DNA of 64,000 nucleotides from Nitrosospira multiformis (GCF_900103165.1 NZ_FNKY01000001.1:1798001-1862000), one strand, 5' to 3'. Positions 19,341 through 28,795 are shown, counted from the first letter of the stretch. A program made the numbers and translations. The notes: generated by a model from the sequence alone, not told the origin.

Positions 19341-19366
19341 AAAAAAGGGCACATGCTGTGCCCTTT
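19341..19366 (-). terminator. Terminator of the rpoE-rseAB-degQ-grx region
   Basis: AAAGGGCACA (19344-19353) pairs perfectly with TGTGCCCTTT (19357-19366) around a 3-base loop, with an A-run on the low-coordinate side that becomes a U-run on the minus strand. It separates the envelope-stress genes from the lepA operon. Confidence 0.75.
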
Positions 19367-19562
19367 GGAAAGCTTGCGGCTCAACCCCCAAGTTCTGCCC
19401 ATATCCGGCAGTCCCGTTTTATCAAGAAGTGCGCATTTTAGCGAATTTTGGCGAAATAAGCATCTAGCAACCTGTGGGACTTAAAGGAAATCGGCTACAA
19501 AAGCATCTGGCCGGTCCATATTTCACCGCTTTTTCAGCCAATAGAACACTATTGGCCTTCAG

Positions 19563-19841
19563 TTATCCCGCGATCTGGGGAAATATCCGGGCCAGCGCGG
19601 CAGGATCAAAATGATAATGACAAATTTCCTGTCCTCCCGACACCAATACGGGGACTCGTTCGCCATAACGTGACTTGAGATCGGCGTCGCTGTCCACATC
19701 CACCACTTCGAGGTGGAAAGAAAGCCGCGCCTGCAATTCCCGCAGGGCGGCAATCATGTCATGACAGAGATGGCAATGTTCCCGGCTGTACACAACCAGT
19801 TCCACCGGATCAGGAGTGGACACGCTACTTATTGTCGCCAT
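19563..19841 (-). CDS. Glutaredoxin-like family protein
   Basis: This 92-residue thioredoxin-fold protein has LVVYSREHCHLCHDMIAAL, with a C-H-L-C active-site pair, followed by the cis-Pro region ERVPVLVSGGQE. It belongs to the small DUF836/glutaredoxin-like group. Its start overlaps the 3' end of degQ by 17 bases, so it is translated from the same message. Its substrate is unknown. Confidence 0.85.
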   Translation of the reverse strand: MATISSVSTPDPVELVVYSREHCHLCHDMIAALRELQARLSFHLEVVDVDSDADLKSRYGERVPVLVSGGQEICHYHFDPAALARIFPQIAG

Positions 19842-21237
19842 TGAGTTTCATCGTGATGAAAGTTGCGGTATCGCCGCGCCTGACCAGTATCGCAATGTTG
19901 CGTCCCTTCTCAACCTTGTTGAGCAACTGATTGAACTGTTCGACGGTTTTGACGTCCTGGTTATTAATGCTGAGGATCACGTCACCCGGACGAACACCGG
20001 CACGGCTGGCGATGCCTGGCAGCATGTCCTCCACCAGCAAGCCATTTTCTATATCCAACTGTTGTTTTTGCTCGGCGGTAAGTTCACTCAGGGCGAGTCC
20101 GATGCGATTGGCTGCATCGGATGGCTTGCCCCGTTTACCGCCGCGGCCCGCAACTCTTTCCTCCGGTGCAACTTCGTCCACCGCTACCGTCAGTTCTTTG
20201 GTGGAGCCATTCCGCCATACCTGTACTTGCACCTTCGATCCGGGCTTGGTGGAACCAACGATACGCGGCAGGTCGCCCGATGCATTGACGGGTTTACCAT
20301 CGAATTTCAGAATGACATCTCTTGCTTCAATGCCTGCTTTATCAGCGGGACCATCCTTTTGCACCGATGCAACCAGCGCACCATTAGGTTTGGGCAACCC
20401 GAAGGATTCTGCGAGTTCCTTGGTTACCTCCTGGATCAGTACGCCGATCCTGCCACGGCTCACTTTGCCATGAGCGATCAGCTGGTTCGAAATATCCGTG
20501 GCCACATCAATGGGAATGGCGAATGATAGACCCATAAAACCGCCGGTACGGCTGTAAATTTGAGAATTGATGCCTACCACTTCACCTTTCATGTTGAATA
20601 GTGGGCCTCCGGAATTGCCGGGATTAATCGCCACATCAGTCTGAATAAAGGGTACGAAATTCTCTTGCGCCAGCGAACGCCCTTTAGCGCTGACGATACC
20701 GGCGGTCACGCTGTTTTCAAATCCGAAAGGCGAGCCGATTGCCACCACCCATTCGCCCACCTTGAGTTTGTTTGGATCGCCTTGCGTCACTTTGGGCAAA
20801 CCGGCAGCATCAATTTTAAGGAGTGCTATATCGGTCTTGCGGTCGGCGCCGATCAGCTTGGCGCGGAATTCGCGCTTGTCGGTAAGCTTGACAGTAATTT
20901 CCTCGGCGGAATCCACAAGATGTGTGTTGGTCAGGATGTAGCCGTCCGATGTAATGATGAAACCTGAACCCAGTGACTTCGATTCGAAATCCCTGGGAGC
21001 GCTGTGAGGAGGCATGTACCGGCGAAAAAATTCAAAGAATGGGTCATCTTCGGGAATATTCGGCATGCCTGGATAAGCGCGGTTACCGGCCATGCTGGGA
21101 GCTTGCACGGTACTGATATTCACCACGGAGGCTCCCTCTTTCTCAACCAGACCGGTGAAATCAGGCAATTCCCGTGTTTGTGCGGAGACGGCGGTAGAGA
21201 ATCCGAACAGCGCCACCAGAATATATTTAACTATCAT
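19825..21237 (-). CDS. Periplasmic Do-type serine protease DegQ/MucD
   Basis: From ATG 21237 (preceded by AAGGTGG) the product is 470 residues with a signal peptide (MIVKYILVALFGFSTAVSAQ). The trypsin-like domain holds ILTNTHLV (His), KTDIALLKID (Asp) and NPGNSGGPLF (Ser), followed by two PDZ domains (about 270-360 and 380-470). It degrades or refolds damaged periplasmic proteins. Downstream of rpoE-rseA-rseB this is the mucD position. A longer reading frame to 21354 lacks a signal peptide at its start and is rejected. Confidence 0.93.
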   Translation of the reverse strand: MIVKYILVALFGFSTAVSAQTRELPDFTGLVEKEGASVVNISTVQAPSMAGNRAYPGMPNIPEDDPFFEFFRRYMPPHSAPRDFESKSLGSGFIITSDGYILTNTHLVDSAEEITVKLTDKREFRAKLIGADRKTDIALLKIDAAGLPKVTQGDPNKLKVGEWVVAIGSPFGFENSVTAGIVSAKGRSLAQENFVPFIQTDVAINPGNSGGPLFNMKGEVVGINSQIYSRTGGFMGLSFAIPIDVATDISNQLIAHGKVSRGRIGVLIQEVTKELAESFGLPKPNGALVASVQKDGPADKAGIEARDVILKFDGKPVNASGDLPRIVGSTKPGSKVQVQVWRNGSTKELTVAVDEVAPEERVAGRGGKRGKPSDAANRIGLALSELTAEQKQQLDIENGLLVEDMLPGIASRAGVRPGDVILSINNQDVKTVEQFNQLLNKVEKGRNIAILVRRGDTATFITMKLNGDNK

Positions 21238-21496
21238 TGTCCACCTTTGATAAAGACACCATAAACAATATGAACGGTCGGGATGTGATCTACTGAATGT
21301 CAACCTATCATACCGAACAGTCATCATGCAAGTTTGCTGGAAAGGAAATTCCAAATGGATTTATTGGCTTTGAACAAATAAACCAATATTCACGGCGATA
21401 ATTTTGTGGGATGTTCTCCCAACCGGAGCCCCTGATATGGGATATACAAAGCATCCGTTCCTGCCCATCTATGCGCATCCGGCTCTCATTTGAGCC

Positions 21497-22486
21497 TCAT
21501 TTTACTTTATGGTTGACTACCGAGTCACCGATTTGCATCACGGTGACTGGTGGTACTTCACCCACCGCCGTCACGATGTTGTCCGCCACGGTACGGCTGT
21601 AAATATTGATTGCGCCGCGGCTGCGGTAGAGCCCTTCAACCGGTGGGGAAACCTGGCCGGATACCGGTTCAATGAATACCGACACGGCGGCTAGACCGTC
21701 CGACAGTGCAATATGGCCCACGGGCATTGGTTTTCCGGAAAGATTGCGCTTCATTTCAATAACTTTTTTAAATCCCGGCGGCGGATTTTTGATCTGCCAG
21801 CCGAGTTTGCCGCTTCCCATGGTGGACGACACCAAGTTAATAATGCGCCATTCGGCAGCTTTCGCTGCATACTTTGACTTCAACAATTCCTTATCAATCT
21901 GGCCGCCGATTTTCAACTGTGTGAAAACAAATTGCTCCACCACCCGGTCCTTATCCATTACCGCGGCTTTCAACAGCACGCCCGTACGAGTATCCACCCA
22001 CCATTTATGGCCATAGCGTTTATCGTCCCTCGGTTCCAGTTCAACTATCTGGCATGCATGATCGCTGACGCGCTCTTGCCCGCCCAGTTTGACAATATAG
22101 CTATCGTCGAGATTGCTCAACGGCTGGGGTAGCAATGCGGGAAAAACTTTCTGCAGCCAGCGCTTTTCGGTCAAGACCGTCTTGCTTTCCGGCATATAGC
22201 ATCTCATTTCATCGTTATTGCGAACGATTTCCTGCGGTGCGCCGTCCAGCACCTCACTTTTTTCATGCTCGCCTTCCGCATCCACCAAGTGAATAATGTG
22301 AGATGTTTCAATATGATTGCCGGACGAGTAGACGAAAGTGCCGATGTAGTTGTGCTGACGAGGCGCGGCGGCAATTTTTTGCAGCCATTCAAGTGCCTCG
22401 GGGGAGGAACGGGACGGGTGTTGCGCGAATACAGGCTGTACGATGCTGGATAGCACCATCAGGGCAGCCAGCGCTACCCGTGTCAT
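21497..22486 (-). CDS. rseB: Sigma-E regulatory protein RseB/MucB
   Basis: This 329-residue periplasmic protein starts with a signal peptide (MTRVALAALMVLSSIVQPVFAQ). It contains NYIGTFVYSSGNHIETSHIIH and the YGHKWWVDTRTGVLLKA segment that mark MucB/RseB. It binds the anti-sigma factor RseA and shields it from proteolysis until mislocalised outer-membrane material is sensed. It overlaps the rseA stop by 4 bases. Confidence 0.93.
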   Translation of the reverse strand: MTRVALAALMVLSSIVQPVFAQHPSRSSPEALEWLQKIAAAPRQHNYIGTFVYSSGNHIETSHIIHLVDAEGEHEKSEVLDGAPQEIVRNNDEMRCYMPESKTVLTEKRWLQKVFPALLPQPLSNLDDSYIVKLGGQERVSDHACQIVELEPRDDKRYGHKWWVDTRTGVLLKAAVMDKDRVVEQFVFTQLKIGGQIDKELLKSKYAAKAAEWRIINLVSSTMGSGKLGWQIKNPPPGFKKVIEMKRNLSGKPMPVGHIALSDGLAAVSVFIEPVSGQVSPPVEGLYRSRGAINIYSRTVADNIVTAVGEVPPVTVMQIGDSVVNHKVK

Positions 22487-23043
22487 CTGGCAGAGTTTTC
22501 GCGCGATTCGGCGACAGTACGTATATAGGGCGCCACGCTATGCATCGCGGTATTAGGCGAAAATTGACCATGCGCCAACAGGTAATCGTTAATTTGAGCG
22601 GGAGCGGGCGCTGAAACTGAAATGACAGGAATTGCTTGTGCAGCGGTTGCGGTGGATTGGGGAATTGACGGGTTTGCGGCCAAAATTGCGGGAGCCGGCT
22701 TGCTGGCCGCCAGATTTTCCGGTGACCGATCCGCTGTCTGCAGACTTATCCATCCGACCACGGCTACTGCCGCTACCGAAGCGGCGACCGCATAGGCTTT
22801 GGTCCTGTGCCTTGCTGTCTGAGGGCGGGGCGCCAGCACGGTTGGTTCTAGAGCCAATCTTGCGCTTACGCGCCGCGCGATATGTGCGGATCTCGCCTCC
22901 GGCCGTCCCATGGCATCGCCGATCAAATGATAAACCGCCCATTCATCGCGTAATTCCTCTGTTTTTTTGAGTTGGACGATTATACTGGCTGCATCCTCCT
23001 CATCCAGTTCACCATCCATCAATGCCGATATTTGACTTTTCAT
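22483..23043 (-). CDS. rseA: Anti-sigma-E factor RseA/MucA
   Basis: This 186-residue protein begins MKSQISALMDGELDEEDA, the RseA N-terminal sigma-binding domain. It has a single transmembrane helix near residues 85-103 (AYAVAASVAAVAVVGWISL) and a periplasmic tail. It holds RpoE at the membrane and is destroyed by regulated proteolysis during envelope stress. It begins 1 base after the rpoE stop and overlaps rseB. Confidence 0.92.
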   Translation of the reverse strand: MKSQISALMDGELDEEDAASIIVQLKKTEELRDEWAVYHLIGDAMGRPEARSAHIARRVSARLALEPTVLAPRPQTARHRTKAYAVAASVAAVAVVGWISLQTADRSPENLAASKPAPAILAANPSIPQSTATAAQAIPVISVSAPAPAQINDYLLAHGQFSPNTAMHSVAPYIRTVAESRENSAR

Positions 23044-23044
23044 G

Positions 23045-23647
23045 CTACCACCTCTTATCTTTGCCGGTCCCCAGCAGGGGCCGTAGTTTTTCCGCTATCG
23101 CTTCACGAGCACGAAATATGCGTGATCGCACCGTACCGATGGGGCAGTTCATGATGACTGCGATTTCCTCATAACTCAGCCCCTCAATTTCTCTCAATGT
23201 AATTGCCGTACGCAATTCCTCAGGTAACTCTTCCAGGGTCTGATTCACCGTTTGAGCGATCTGCTTGCTGGTAAGTTCGCTTTCCGGCGTATTCATTTCC
23301 CGCAGCTGGCTGGCTTCCTCGAAGCCTTCGGCATCTTCGGCATCAAATCCGTTACTGGTAGTCGGTGCCCGCCGCCCCTGAGCCACCAGAAAATTTTTCG
23401 CGGTATTAATGCCAATCCTGTACAACCACGTATAAAACGCGCTGTCGCCCCGAAATGATGGTAACGCACGATAAGCCTTGATAAAGGCTTCCTGGGTTAC
23501 ATCTTCCACCTCGGTCGCGTCGCGAATAAATTGCGATAGCAAACGCGCCAGCTTGCGTTGATACTTGACCACCAAGAGATCGAACGCCTGTTTGTCGCCA
23601 CGTTGCGCGCGTTCTACCAGCTGCTGGTCGATTTCCCGGTCACCCAT
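23045..23647 (-). CDS. rpoE: RNA polymerase sigma-E factor (RpoE/AlgU)
   Basis: This 200-residue ECF sigma factor has region 2 (DATEVEDVTQEAFIKAYRAL, GDSAFYTWLYRI) and region 4 (LPEELRTAITLREIEGLSYE, MNCPIGTVRSRIFRAREAI). It directs transcription of envelope-stress genes. It heads the operon rpoE-rseA-rseB, followed by degQ. The acidic linker with DAEDAEGFEEAS is normal for AlgU types. Confidence 0.95.
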   Translation of the reverse strand: MGDREIDQQLVERAQRGDKQAFDLLVVKYQRKLARLLSQFIRDATEVEDVTQEAFIKAYRALPSFRGDSAFYTWLYRIGINTAKNFLVAQGRRAPTTSNGFDAEDAEGFEEASQLREMNTPESELTSKQIAQTVNQTLEELPEELRTAITLREIEGLSYEEIAVIMNCPIGTVRSRIFRAREAIAEKLRPLLGTGKDKRW

Positions 23648-24017
23648 CCCGCCTGACCCCTGAATATTATGATTGGTATTGGATTGCTACGTTTATGACA
23701 TAGCTGTCCAAGTATACCCGTTCAAGGATCATCGGGGAATTACACACAAGGCGTACCGTACCTAGTCTGTAGCAAGAGACAACCGGCAGTATAAATTAGT
23801 TCACTCGAAAACGTGGTTATTATCCTAAATCTGGCGGACTCATTGAAAAGTGAAGTTCGAGCGGAGCAAAAACATTAATGGTCTTGGCGCTTAGCGGAAC
23901 GATGAGATGAAAAATGAACGATCGATCCCCTGGATTCAGGATTATGCGAAGAATAGATGAAAGCGCCAAGTGCGTGATGAGTCTGTTATGATTTCCTGTT
24001 CTCAGGAAAGATCATCC
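23648..24017. other. Divergent promoter region of rpoE and nadB
   Basis: No gene is supported in these 370 bp. A GAACTT hexamer on the minus strand near 23850 could be part of a sigma-E promoter, but the spacing to a -10 element is poor, so I do not call it. AGGAAAG at 24004-24010 is the ribosome binding site of nadB. Confidence 0.4.
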
Positions 24018-25622
24018 ATGCAAATCCAGGCACCTCGGCTTCATTTTGATACGCTGATAATTGGCAGCGGCCTGGCGGGCCTCACTCTTGCGCTCAATCT
24101 GGCGCAAAGTAAGAAAGTGGGTCTTATCACAAAAAAAGCGCTGCTGGATGGCGCCAGCGGCTGGGCCCAAGGGGGAATCGCCGCGGTATTATCGGAAGAA
24201 GATTCGCCCGAGATTCATATTCGCGATACGCTGACCGCAGGCGCAGGTCTGTGCAACGAAGAAGTGACCCGTCACGTGGTGGAAAACGGTTCGCGGGCCA
24301 TTCAGTGGCTGATCGACCAGGGGGTGCCATTCACCCGCGATGATGGCAACGAAACAGGCTATCATCTGACGCGGGAAGGTGGCCACAGCGTGCGAAGAGT
24401 GATCCACGCGGCGGATGCGACCGGGCAGGCCGTGCAACTGACCCTGACCGATAAAGCGCGCACGCATCCCAATATCACGGTGCTTGAGCATCATGTCGCC
24501 ATCGATCTCATCACCAGCGCAAAACTAGGCCGCACCGATAAAAACAGCAACTGCTGTTATGGCGCCTATGTGCTGGACAGCGCGGCGGGCAAGGTCCATA
24601 CCATCAGCGCCAGTAGCACCGTACTGGCCACGGGTGGCGCAGGCAAGGTTTATCTCTATACCACCAACCCCGATACCGCGACCGGTGACGGTATCGCCAT
24701 GGGCTGGCGTGCTGGCTGCCGTGTGGCCAATATGGAATTCATCCAATTCCACCCCACCTGTCTTTATCATCCACACGCCAAATCGTTTTTGATCAGTGAG
24801 GCGGTGCGCGGTGAAGGCGGCGTGCTCAAACTCCCCGATGGTTCGCGCTTTATGCCGGGACATGACTCGCGTGCGGAGCTTGCGCCGAGAGATATCGTCG
24901 CCCGTGCGATCGACTTCGAAATGAAGAAACGCGGGCTCGATTGCGTTTACCTCGATATCTCTCATAAACCGGCGAATTTCCTCAGAGAACACTTTCCCAA
25001 TATTTATAGCCGCTGTCTGGAATTCGGCATTGATATCACCCGGCAGCCCATCCCCGTCGTGCCCGCCGCGCACTACACCTGTGGTGGCATCGTTACCGGC
25101 TGGAATGGCAGGACGGATCTGGAGAATCTCTATGCGATTGGCGAAACCGCCCATACCGGTCTGCATGGTGCTAACCGGCTGGCGAGTAATTCGCTGCTGG
25201 AATGCCTGGTATTCGGTCAGGCAGCCGCCGAGGATATCATCAGCCAGCCTTCCCAACCCGCTATGGAATTGCCGCAGTGGGATGAAAGCCGTGTCACCAA
25301 TGCCGACGAAGAAGTCGTCATCTCGCACAACTGGGATGAACTGCGCCGTTTCATGTGGAGCTATGTCGGCATTGTCCGCACCACCAAGCGCCTGCAGCGC
25401 GCGCAGCACCGCATCCAGTTGCTGCACGAAGAAATCAATGAGTATTACGCCAACTTTCGCGTCACCAGTGATTTACTGGAACTGCGTAACCTGGTGGATA
25501 CCGCTGATTTGATCGTGCAAAGCGCCATGCTGCGCCACGAGAGCAGGGGCCTGCACTACAGCCGGGACTATCCGGTGCTGTTGCCGGAGGCCAGGGATAC
25601 CGTGTTGAAACGGCAGGACTAG
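24018..25622 (+). CDS. nadB: L-aspartate oxidase NadB
   Basis: The product is 534 residues, with the FAD-binding [16 protein letters not shown], the [15 protein letters not shown] loop, the HTTGREGGHS-like segment [16 protein letters not shown], and the C-terminal helical domain typical of the succinate dehydrogenase/NadB flavoproteins. It oxidises aspartate to iminoaspartate in NAD synthesis. ATG 24018 is chosen because AGGAAAG lies 7 bases upstream; the longer frame from 23970 has no ribosome binding site. Confidence 0.95.
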   Translation: MQIQAPRLHFDTLIIGSGLAGLTLALNLAQSKKVGLITKKALLDGASGWAQGGIAAVLSEEDSPEIHIRDTLTAGAGLCNEEVTRHVVENGSRAIQWLIDQGVPFTRDDGNETGYHLTREGGHSVRRVIHAADATGQAVQLTLTDKARTHPNITVLEHHVAIDLITSAKLGRTDKNSNCCYGAYVLDSAAGKVHTISASSTVLATGGAGKVYLYTTNPDTATGDGIAMGWRAGCRVANMEFIQFHPTCLYHPHAKSFLISEAVRGEGGVLKLPDGSRFMPGHDSRAELAPRDIVARAIDFEMKKRGLDCVYLDISHKPANFLREHFPNIYSRCLEFGIDITRQPIPVVPAAHYTCGGIVTGWNGRTDLENLYAIGETAHTGLHGANRLASNSLLECLVFGQAAAEDIISQPSQPAMELPQWDESRVTNADEEVVISHNWDELRRFMWSYVGIVRTTKRLQRAQHRIQLLHEEINEYYANFRVTSDLLELRNLVDTADLIVQSAMLRHESRGLHYSRDYPVLLPEARDTVLKRQD

Positions 25623-25685
25623 GGTCAAGACCCATAAACTGAACGAAAAATCAGATGACGACTTCGAGCCGAGGACGGACCTCAA

Positions 25686-26339
25686 TCAGCCGGTCGGGGG
25701 CTTGCCGGTGTTGACTGCCAATTGCGCAGCGAAAGCCCGCTTGTAGGCAGGCCGCGCTTCGCCGCGGACGAGATAAGCGGCCAAGTTCGGAAATTCGTCC
25801 AGAATGCCCGAGGACTTCAGCCTGAGCAGCACCGACACCATCAAAAGGTCGCCCGCGCTGAATGCACCATCGAGCCAGTCGGCATCACTCAAGCGAGCGG
25901 AAAGTTGGTTTAGCTGGCCGCGAACGCGATCCTCCACCAGAGGAAGGCGCTCCGCATACCAGGACTTGTCGCTCTCGAGCAGCCTCGTGGTTCCAAGTTC
26001 AAGGATCGGCGGTTCCACCGTGTTGAGCGCGGCAAACATCCAGGTGATCGCGCGCGCCCGGGCATTGGCATCGTCCGGCAGCAGGCCCGCATGGCGCTCG
26101 GCGATATGGAACACGATCGCCCCTGTCTCGAACAGGGCGAGATCGCCTTCCTCATAGGTCGGAATCTGGCCGAAAGGATGAAGCGCCCGATGCGCGGGTT
26201 CCTTCATCGCACGGAATGAAACAAGACGAACCTCGTAGGGTTGGCCCACTTCTTCCAGCGCCCAGCGAACACGCGTATCGCGCGCCAGTCCCTTGCCGCC
26301 GTCGGGCGATCGCTCAAAGGCGGTAATGGTGAGGGTCAT
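25686..26339 (-). CDS. Glutathione S-transferase family protein
   Basis: This 217-residue protein has an N-terminal thioredoxin-like domain (WALEEVGQPYEVRLVSF, HPFGQIPTYEEGDLALFETGAI, with the cis-Pro and the ES/ET glutathione contact) and an all-helical C-terminal domain. It likely conjugates glutathione to electrophiles; the substrate is unknown. It is convergent with nadB and stands alone. Codon use looks somewhat more GC-rich than its neighbours, which could mean transfer, but I have not measured it. Confidence 0.88.
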   Translation of the reverse strand: MTLTITAFERSPDGGKGLARDTRVRWALEEVGQPYEVRLVSFRAMKEPAHRALHPFGQIPTYEEGDLALFETGAIVFHIAERHAGLLPDDANARARAITWMFAALNTVEPPILELGTTRLLESDKSWYAERLPLVEDRVRGQLNQLSARLSDADWLDGAFSAGDLLMVSVLLRLKSSGILDEFPNLAAYLVRGEARPAYKRAFAAQLAVNTGKPPTG

Positions 26340-26604
26340 CGCGAGGCTCCTACTTGGCCAGAATCATCGGCTACAGAGCTGGAAGCTGTCAAGGCAAACT
26401 CATCGAGATTAAAGGCGACCCGGTTCCATGTCCGGTTTGTCCGTATAGCAGACCTTTGTAAACTCTAATTCCATCTGATGTAATATCGTTATTCGGTCGC
26501 GACAGGAGGGCCTGTCGATGTCTGCAATTCTGGCTGACTAAGGCTCAGCTTAAGCGTATTGAACCCTTTCAAGCCCTCTTTCTGCGCATACTTCGACGAC
26601 ACGT

Positions 26605-27384
26605 CTATATCGCTTCCATTTTGGAAACGGCTCGGGTCCGGTTATAAACATCAAGTTTCTTGAAAATATGCTGCATGTGGTTTTTTACAGTGAAGGCACT
26701 GATGGACAAAATGATGCCGATCTCGGCATTGGTTTTGCCCATTTTTACCCATTCCATTATTTCGGCTTCACGCCCGGTCAACCCATGGACATCGCTTTCC
26801 AGCGTATCTGCCAAAGGAAGGATAGGATGCGGAAGAGGCGCTACGCCCCGCAAGGCGGTATCCAGATAAGGCAGCAGAATTTCAATCGCGCTGAGCGTGG
26901 AACTGTTGAGGTTATTTTTTGAGCTGAAAAACACATAAAGACAGTCATGACGTCCGCGTTTGTCGCTGATGCCGTGCAGCAAGGAAGAGCGCATGCCCTG
27001 CAAGGCCTGGCCGAGGGAGCATTGCAGTCTCCAGCCTTCGAGCAGGAGTCCCGACGCGCCAATATCCAGCGTATAAGGCGTTTTATCCCGTTCGACCCAA
27101 CAATTATAGAGGTCCCCCAGCAACGGAGAAAAACGTGCAGGGTTTACAGGGTCAGTTCGAACGCCGGGTAGCGCGGAAACAACGTCGTGCTGGATGAGAT
27201 TGGAGTCAAAATCACCCCATGCAGCAAGCATGATTTCATGAGGCAGACAGTGCTGCATCTCCCCCTGCAGCCATCTTAACAGGTCAACATGGCTGCGCAC
27301 GGTTACTCCTTCTTCGATGATTTTGGCATAACGTTGCAGATGCTCGGCGGAGAATGAGGAGAATTTTATTTTCTCTGGAATCAT
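26605..27384 (-). CDS. LuxR-family regulator, EpsA-like (PEP-CTERM/EPS associated)
   Basis: The 259-residue product ends in a LuxR/NarL helix-turn-helix (LTGREAEIMEWVKMGKTNAE, then SAFTVKNHMQHIFKKLDV). The N-terminal ~190 residues (FSAEHLQRYAKIIEEGVTVRS onwards) match my memory of the EpsA family, found with exosortase/exopolysaccharide loci in betaproteobacteria. ATG 27384 follows GAGAG, and the frame upstream overlaps a separate small gene. It is the third gene of a tight rpsD operon and faces the PEP-CTERM genes nearby. It may control surface-protein or polysaccharide genes, but the targets are inferred. Confidence 0.75.
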   Translation of the reverse strand: MIPEKIKFSSFSAEHLQRYAKIIEEGVTVRSHVDLLRWLQGEMQHCLPHEIMLAAWGDFDSNLIQHDVVSALPGVRTDPVNPARFSPLLGDLYNCWVERDKTPYTLDIGASGLLLEGWRLQCSLGQALQGMRSSLLHGISDKRGRHDCLYVFFSSKNNLNSSTLSAIEILLPYLDTALRGVAPLPHPILPLADTLESDVHGLTGREAEIMEWVKMGKTNAEIGIILSISAFTVKNHMQHIFKKLDVYNRTRAVSKMEAI

Positions 27385-27392
27385 AACGTCTC

Positions 27393-27683
27393 TCAGCTTG
27401 GCAAGCGCTGCTGCGCGTCGGTAGCCCCGGGCGTGCACAGCATGGCGTAGGCTGCCCACTCATCGATCAGGCTGTCGGCGCAATGGCGTACCCCATGCGA
27501 TAGGCGGACATCTTCACTGATAAGGCGCAGGTGGACAATGATCGCCGCCGCAACCGCTGGCGAACGTCGCGCCGGAAAGCGCGACATCAGACAGATCAAT
27601 GCGGCCAGGGCCAGCTCCGGATTGCTGCGGTATTCCGGCGACGCCTCCGCCGAGGTGGCTTGCCTGCGAGCCCTTGGCGTCAT
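27393..27683 (-). CDS. Hypothetical 96-residue protein between rpsD and the LuxR gene
   Basis: I do not recognise this protein. It starts 5 bases after the rpsD stop and ends 8 bases before the LuxR start, so the spacing argues it is real. Its central part (LALAALICLMSRFPARRSPAVAAAIIVHLRLIS) is amphipathic and helical. No catalytic motif, signal peptide or clear transmembrane helix is visible. It could be a small DNA- or ribosome-associated protein, but nothing in the sequence shows it. Confidence 0.5.
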   Translation of the reverse strand: MTPRARRQATSAEASPEYRSNPELALAALICLMSRFPARRSPAVAAAIIVHLRLISEDVRLSHGVRHCADSLIDEWAAYAMLCTPGATDAQQRLPS

Positions 27684-27688
27684 CTCAG

Positions 27689-28300
27689 TTACAGCCTCAC
27701 GGCATAGTATTCGACGACATGCTGAACCTCGATCGGGAAAGGCACCTCATCGGGGGCTGGCAAACGGGTGACGGTAGCCGAACGGGTCGGGGCCTCGAAT
27801 CGGATCCATTCGGGATGGGCAAGGACTGGGGTTTCAAGGCATTCGATGGTCGCCGGAATGCGCGCTCCTTTGTCGGTTAGCGATATCTTGTCCCCAGGGT
27901 TAACACGGATCGAGGGAATATTCACCAAACGACCATTTAGCGTTACGTGGCGATGTCGCACTAGCTGGCGCGCTGCCACCGCGGTCGGCGCGAAACCGGC
28001 GCGAAATACCAGATTATCCAGACGGCGTTCGAGTAGTTCGAGCAATTTGTCGCCGGTCGGCCCGTGAGCCGACTTGGCTTCCTTGACCAAAAGCTGGATT
28101 TGGCGCTCAGTCAGGCCGTAATTGAAACGCAACTTTTGCTTCTCCATCAAGCGTATCCCGTAATCGGAGGGGCGGCGGCTTTTCTGGCCGTGCTGGCCGG
28201 GGGGATAATTGCGATTCTCGATGGACTTGCGCGACAGGCCTGGTAGCTCAACCCCGAGGGCGCGCATGACCTTGAGTTTCGGTCCAGTATAACGTGACAA
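27689..28300 (-). CDS. rpsD: Ribosomal protein S4, divergent stand-alone copy
   Basis: This 203-residue protein has the S4 N-terminal region (MSRYTGPKLKVMRALG, then YPPGQHGQKSRRPSDYGIRL) and the S4 RNA-binding domain (RRLDNLVFRAGFAPT, AARQLVRHRHVTLNGRLVNI). S4 nucleates 30S assembly and autoregulates its operon. The usual betaproteobacterial rpsD lies with rpsM-rpsK-rpoA; this copy does not. EKQKLRFNYGLTERQI and the VVEYYAVRL end look closer to cyanobacterial or plastid S4 than to typical proteobacterial S4. It is probably a paralogue, with the main gene elsewhere. A Fur/Zur-like box lies upstream at 28393-28409. Confidence 0.85.
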   Translation of the reverse strand: MSRYTGPKLKVMRALGVELPGLSRKSIENRNYPPGQHGQKSRRPSDYGIRLMEKQKLRFNYGLTERQIQLLVKEAKSAHGPTGDKLLELLERRLDNLVFRAGFAPTAVAARQLVRHRHVTLNGRLVNIPSIRVNPGDKISLTDKGARIPATIECLETPVLAHPEWIRFEAPTRSATVTRLPAPDEVPFPIEVQHVVEYYAVRL

Positions 28301-28392
28301 GTAATTTCTCCTTGGTTCTTCAATAATATGCGATCAGGTCAGACCGCGGCCGATACACAACAAATCATAATATTATTCTGGTTTATTTGCAA

Positions 28393-28409
28393 ATGATTCG
28401 TATTATCAT
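28393..28409 (-). promoter_or_regulatory. Fur/Zur-like palindrome upstream of rpsD copy
   Basis: ATGATTCGTATTATCAT is a near-perfect dyad that matches the core of the Fur consensus TGATAATNATTATCA at 12 of 15 positions. It lies about 95 bp before the rpsD start. If functional, this S4 copy would respond to iron or zinc status. It could also be chance in AT-rich DNA. Confidence 0.35.
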
Positions 28410-28759
28410 GTAGAACTTCATTCCTTCAAATTAAATTATTAACGCCCGCGTGAATCCGGGACGTCAAACAAATCGTTACCAGGCGGGTCATGTGGTCTCT
28501 CTACAAAAGGTACCTATCGTCGAAAATGCACAATTAAGTAGCGTTGCGTGTGAGAGATAGTGATTGCGAAGCTCGTGTCCTAAGGATAGGCAATTCATCC
28601 TTGTGCTGGTCACGTTATCGAGTTGATTCTTGGCATTCTTATGAGATTGGATGTCGATACTGGAACCGACCAAACCAGCAAACCATTTTTGCTCAAATCG
28701 CCTTCTATAAAATTAGGTACCGTGCTTACTATCCTGGGATTCTCATTGGTATAGGATAA

Positions 28760-28784
28760 AGAAGGGGGCCGAAGCCCCCTTTTG
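28760..28784 (-). terminator. Terminator downstream of the PEP-CTERM gene
   Basis: AAGGGGGC (28762-28769) pairs with GCCCCCTT (28774-28781) around a CGAA tetraloop. It lies 12 bp beyond the stop of the minus-strand gene at 28796. The plus-strand side ends in TTTT, so it may work in both directions. Confidence 0.7.
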
Positions 28785-28795
28785 CCTATTCGAAC

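Larger units (their letters stand above)
28301..28795. other. Intergenic region upstream of rpsD copy
   Basis: No gene is supported in these 495 bp; the small reverse frame at 28488-28673 has no ribosome binding site or family features. The stretch holds the Fur/Zur-like palindrome at 28393-28409 and a terminator at 28762-28783. The composition is AT-rich compared with flanking genes. Confidence 0.45.

Noticed and set aside
23700-23860. Sigma-E autoregulatory promoter for rpoE
   Set aside because: GAACTT occurs on the minus strand but the distance to a TCnGA-like -10 is only ~14 bases, so the match is too weak.
24525-25427. 300-residue minus-strand open frame
   Set aside because: Antisense to nadB with no recognisable domain; nadB has all its motifs.
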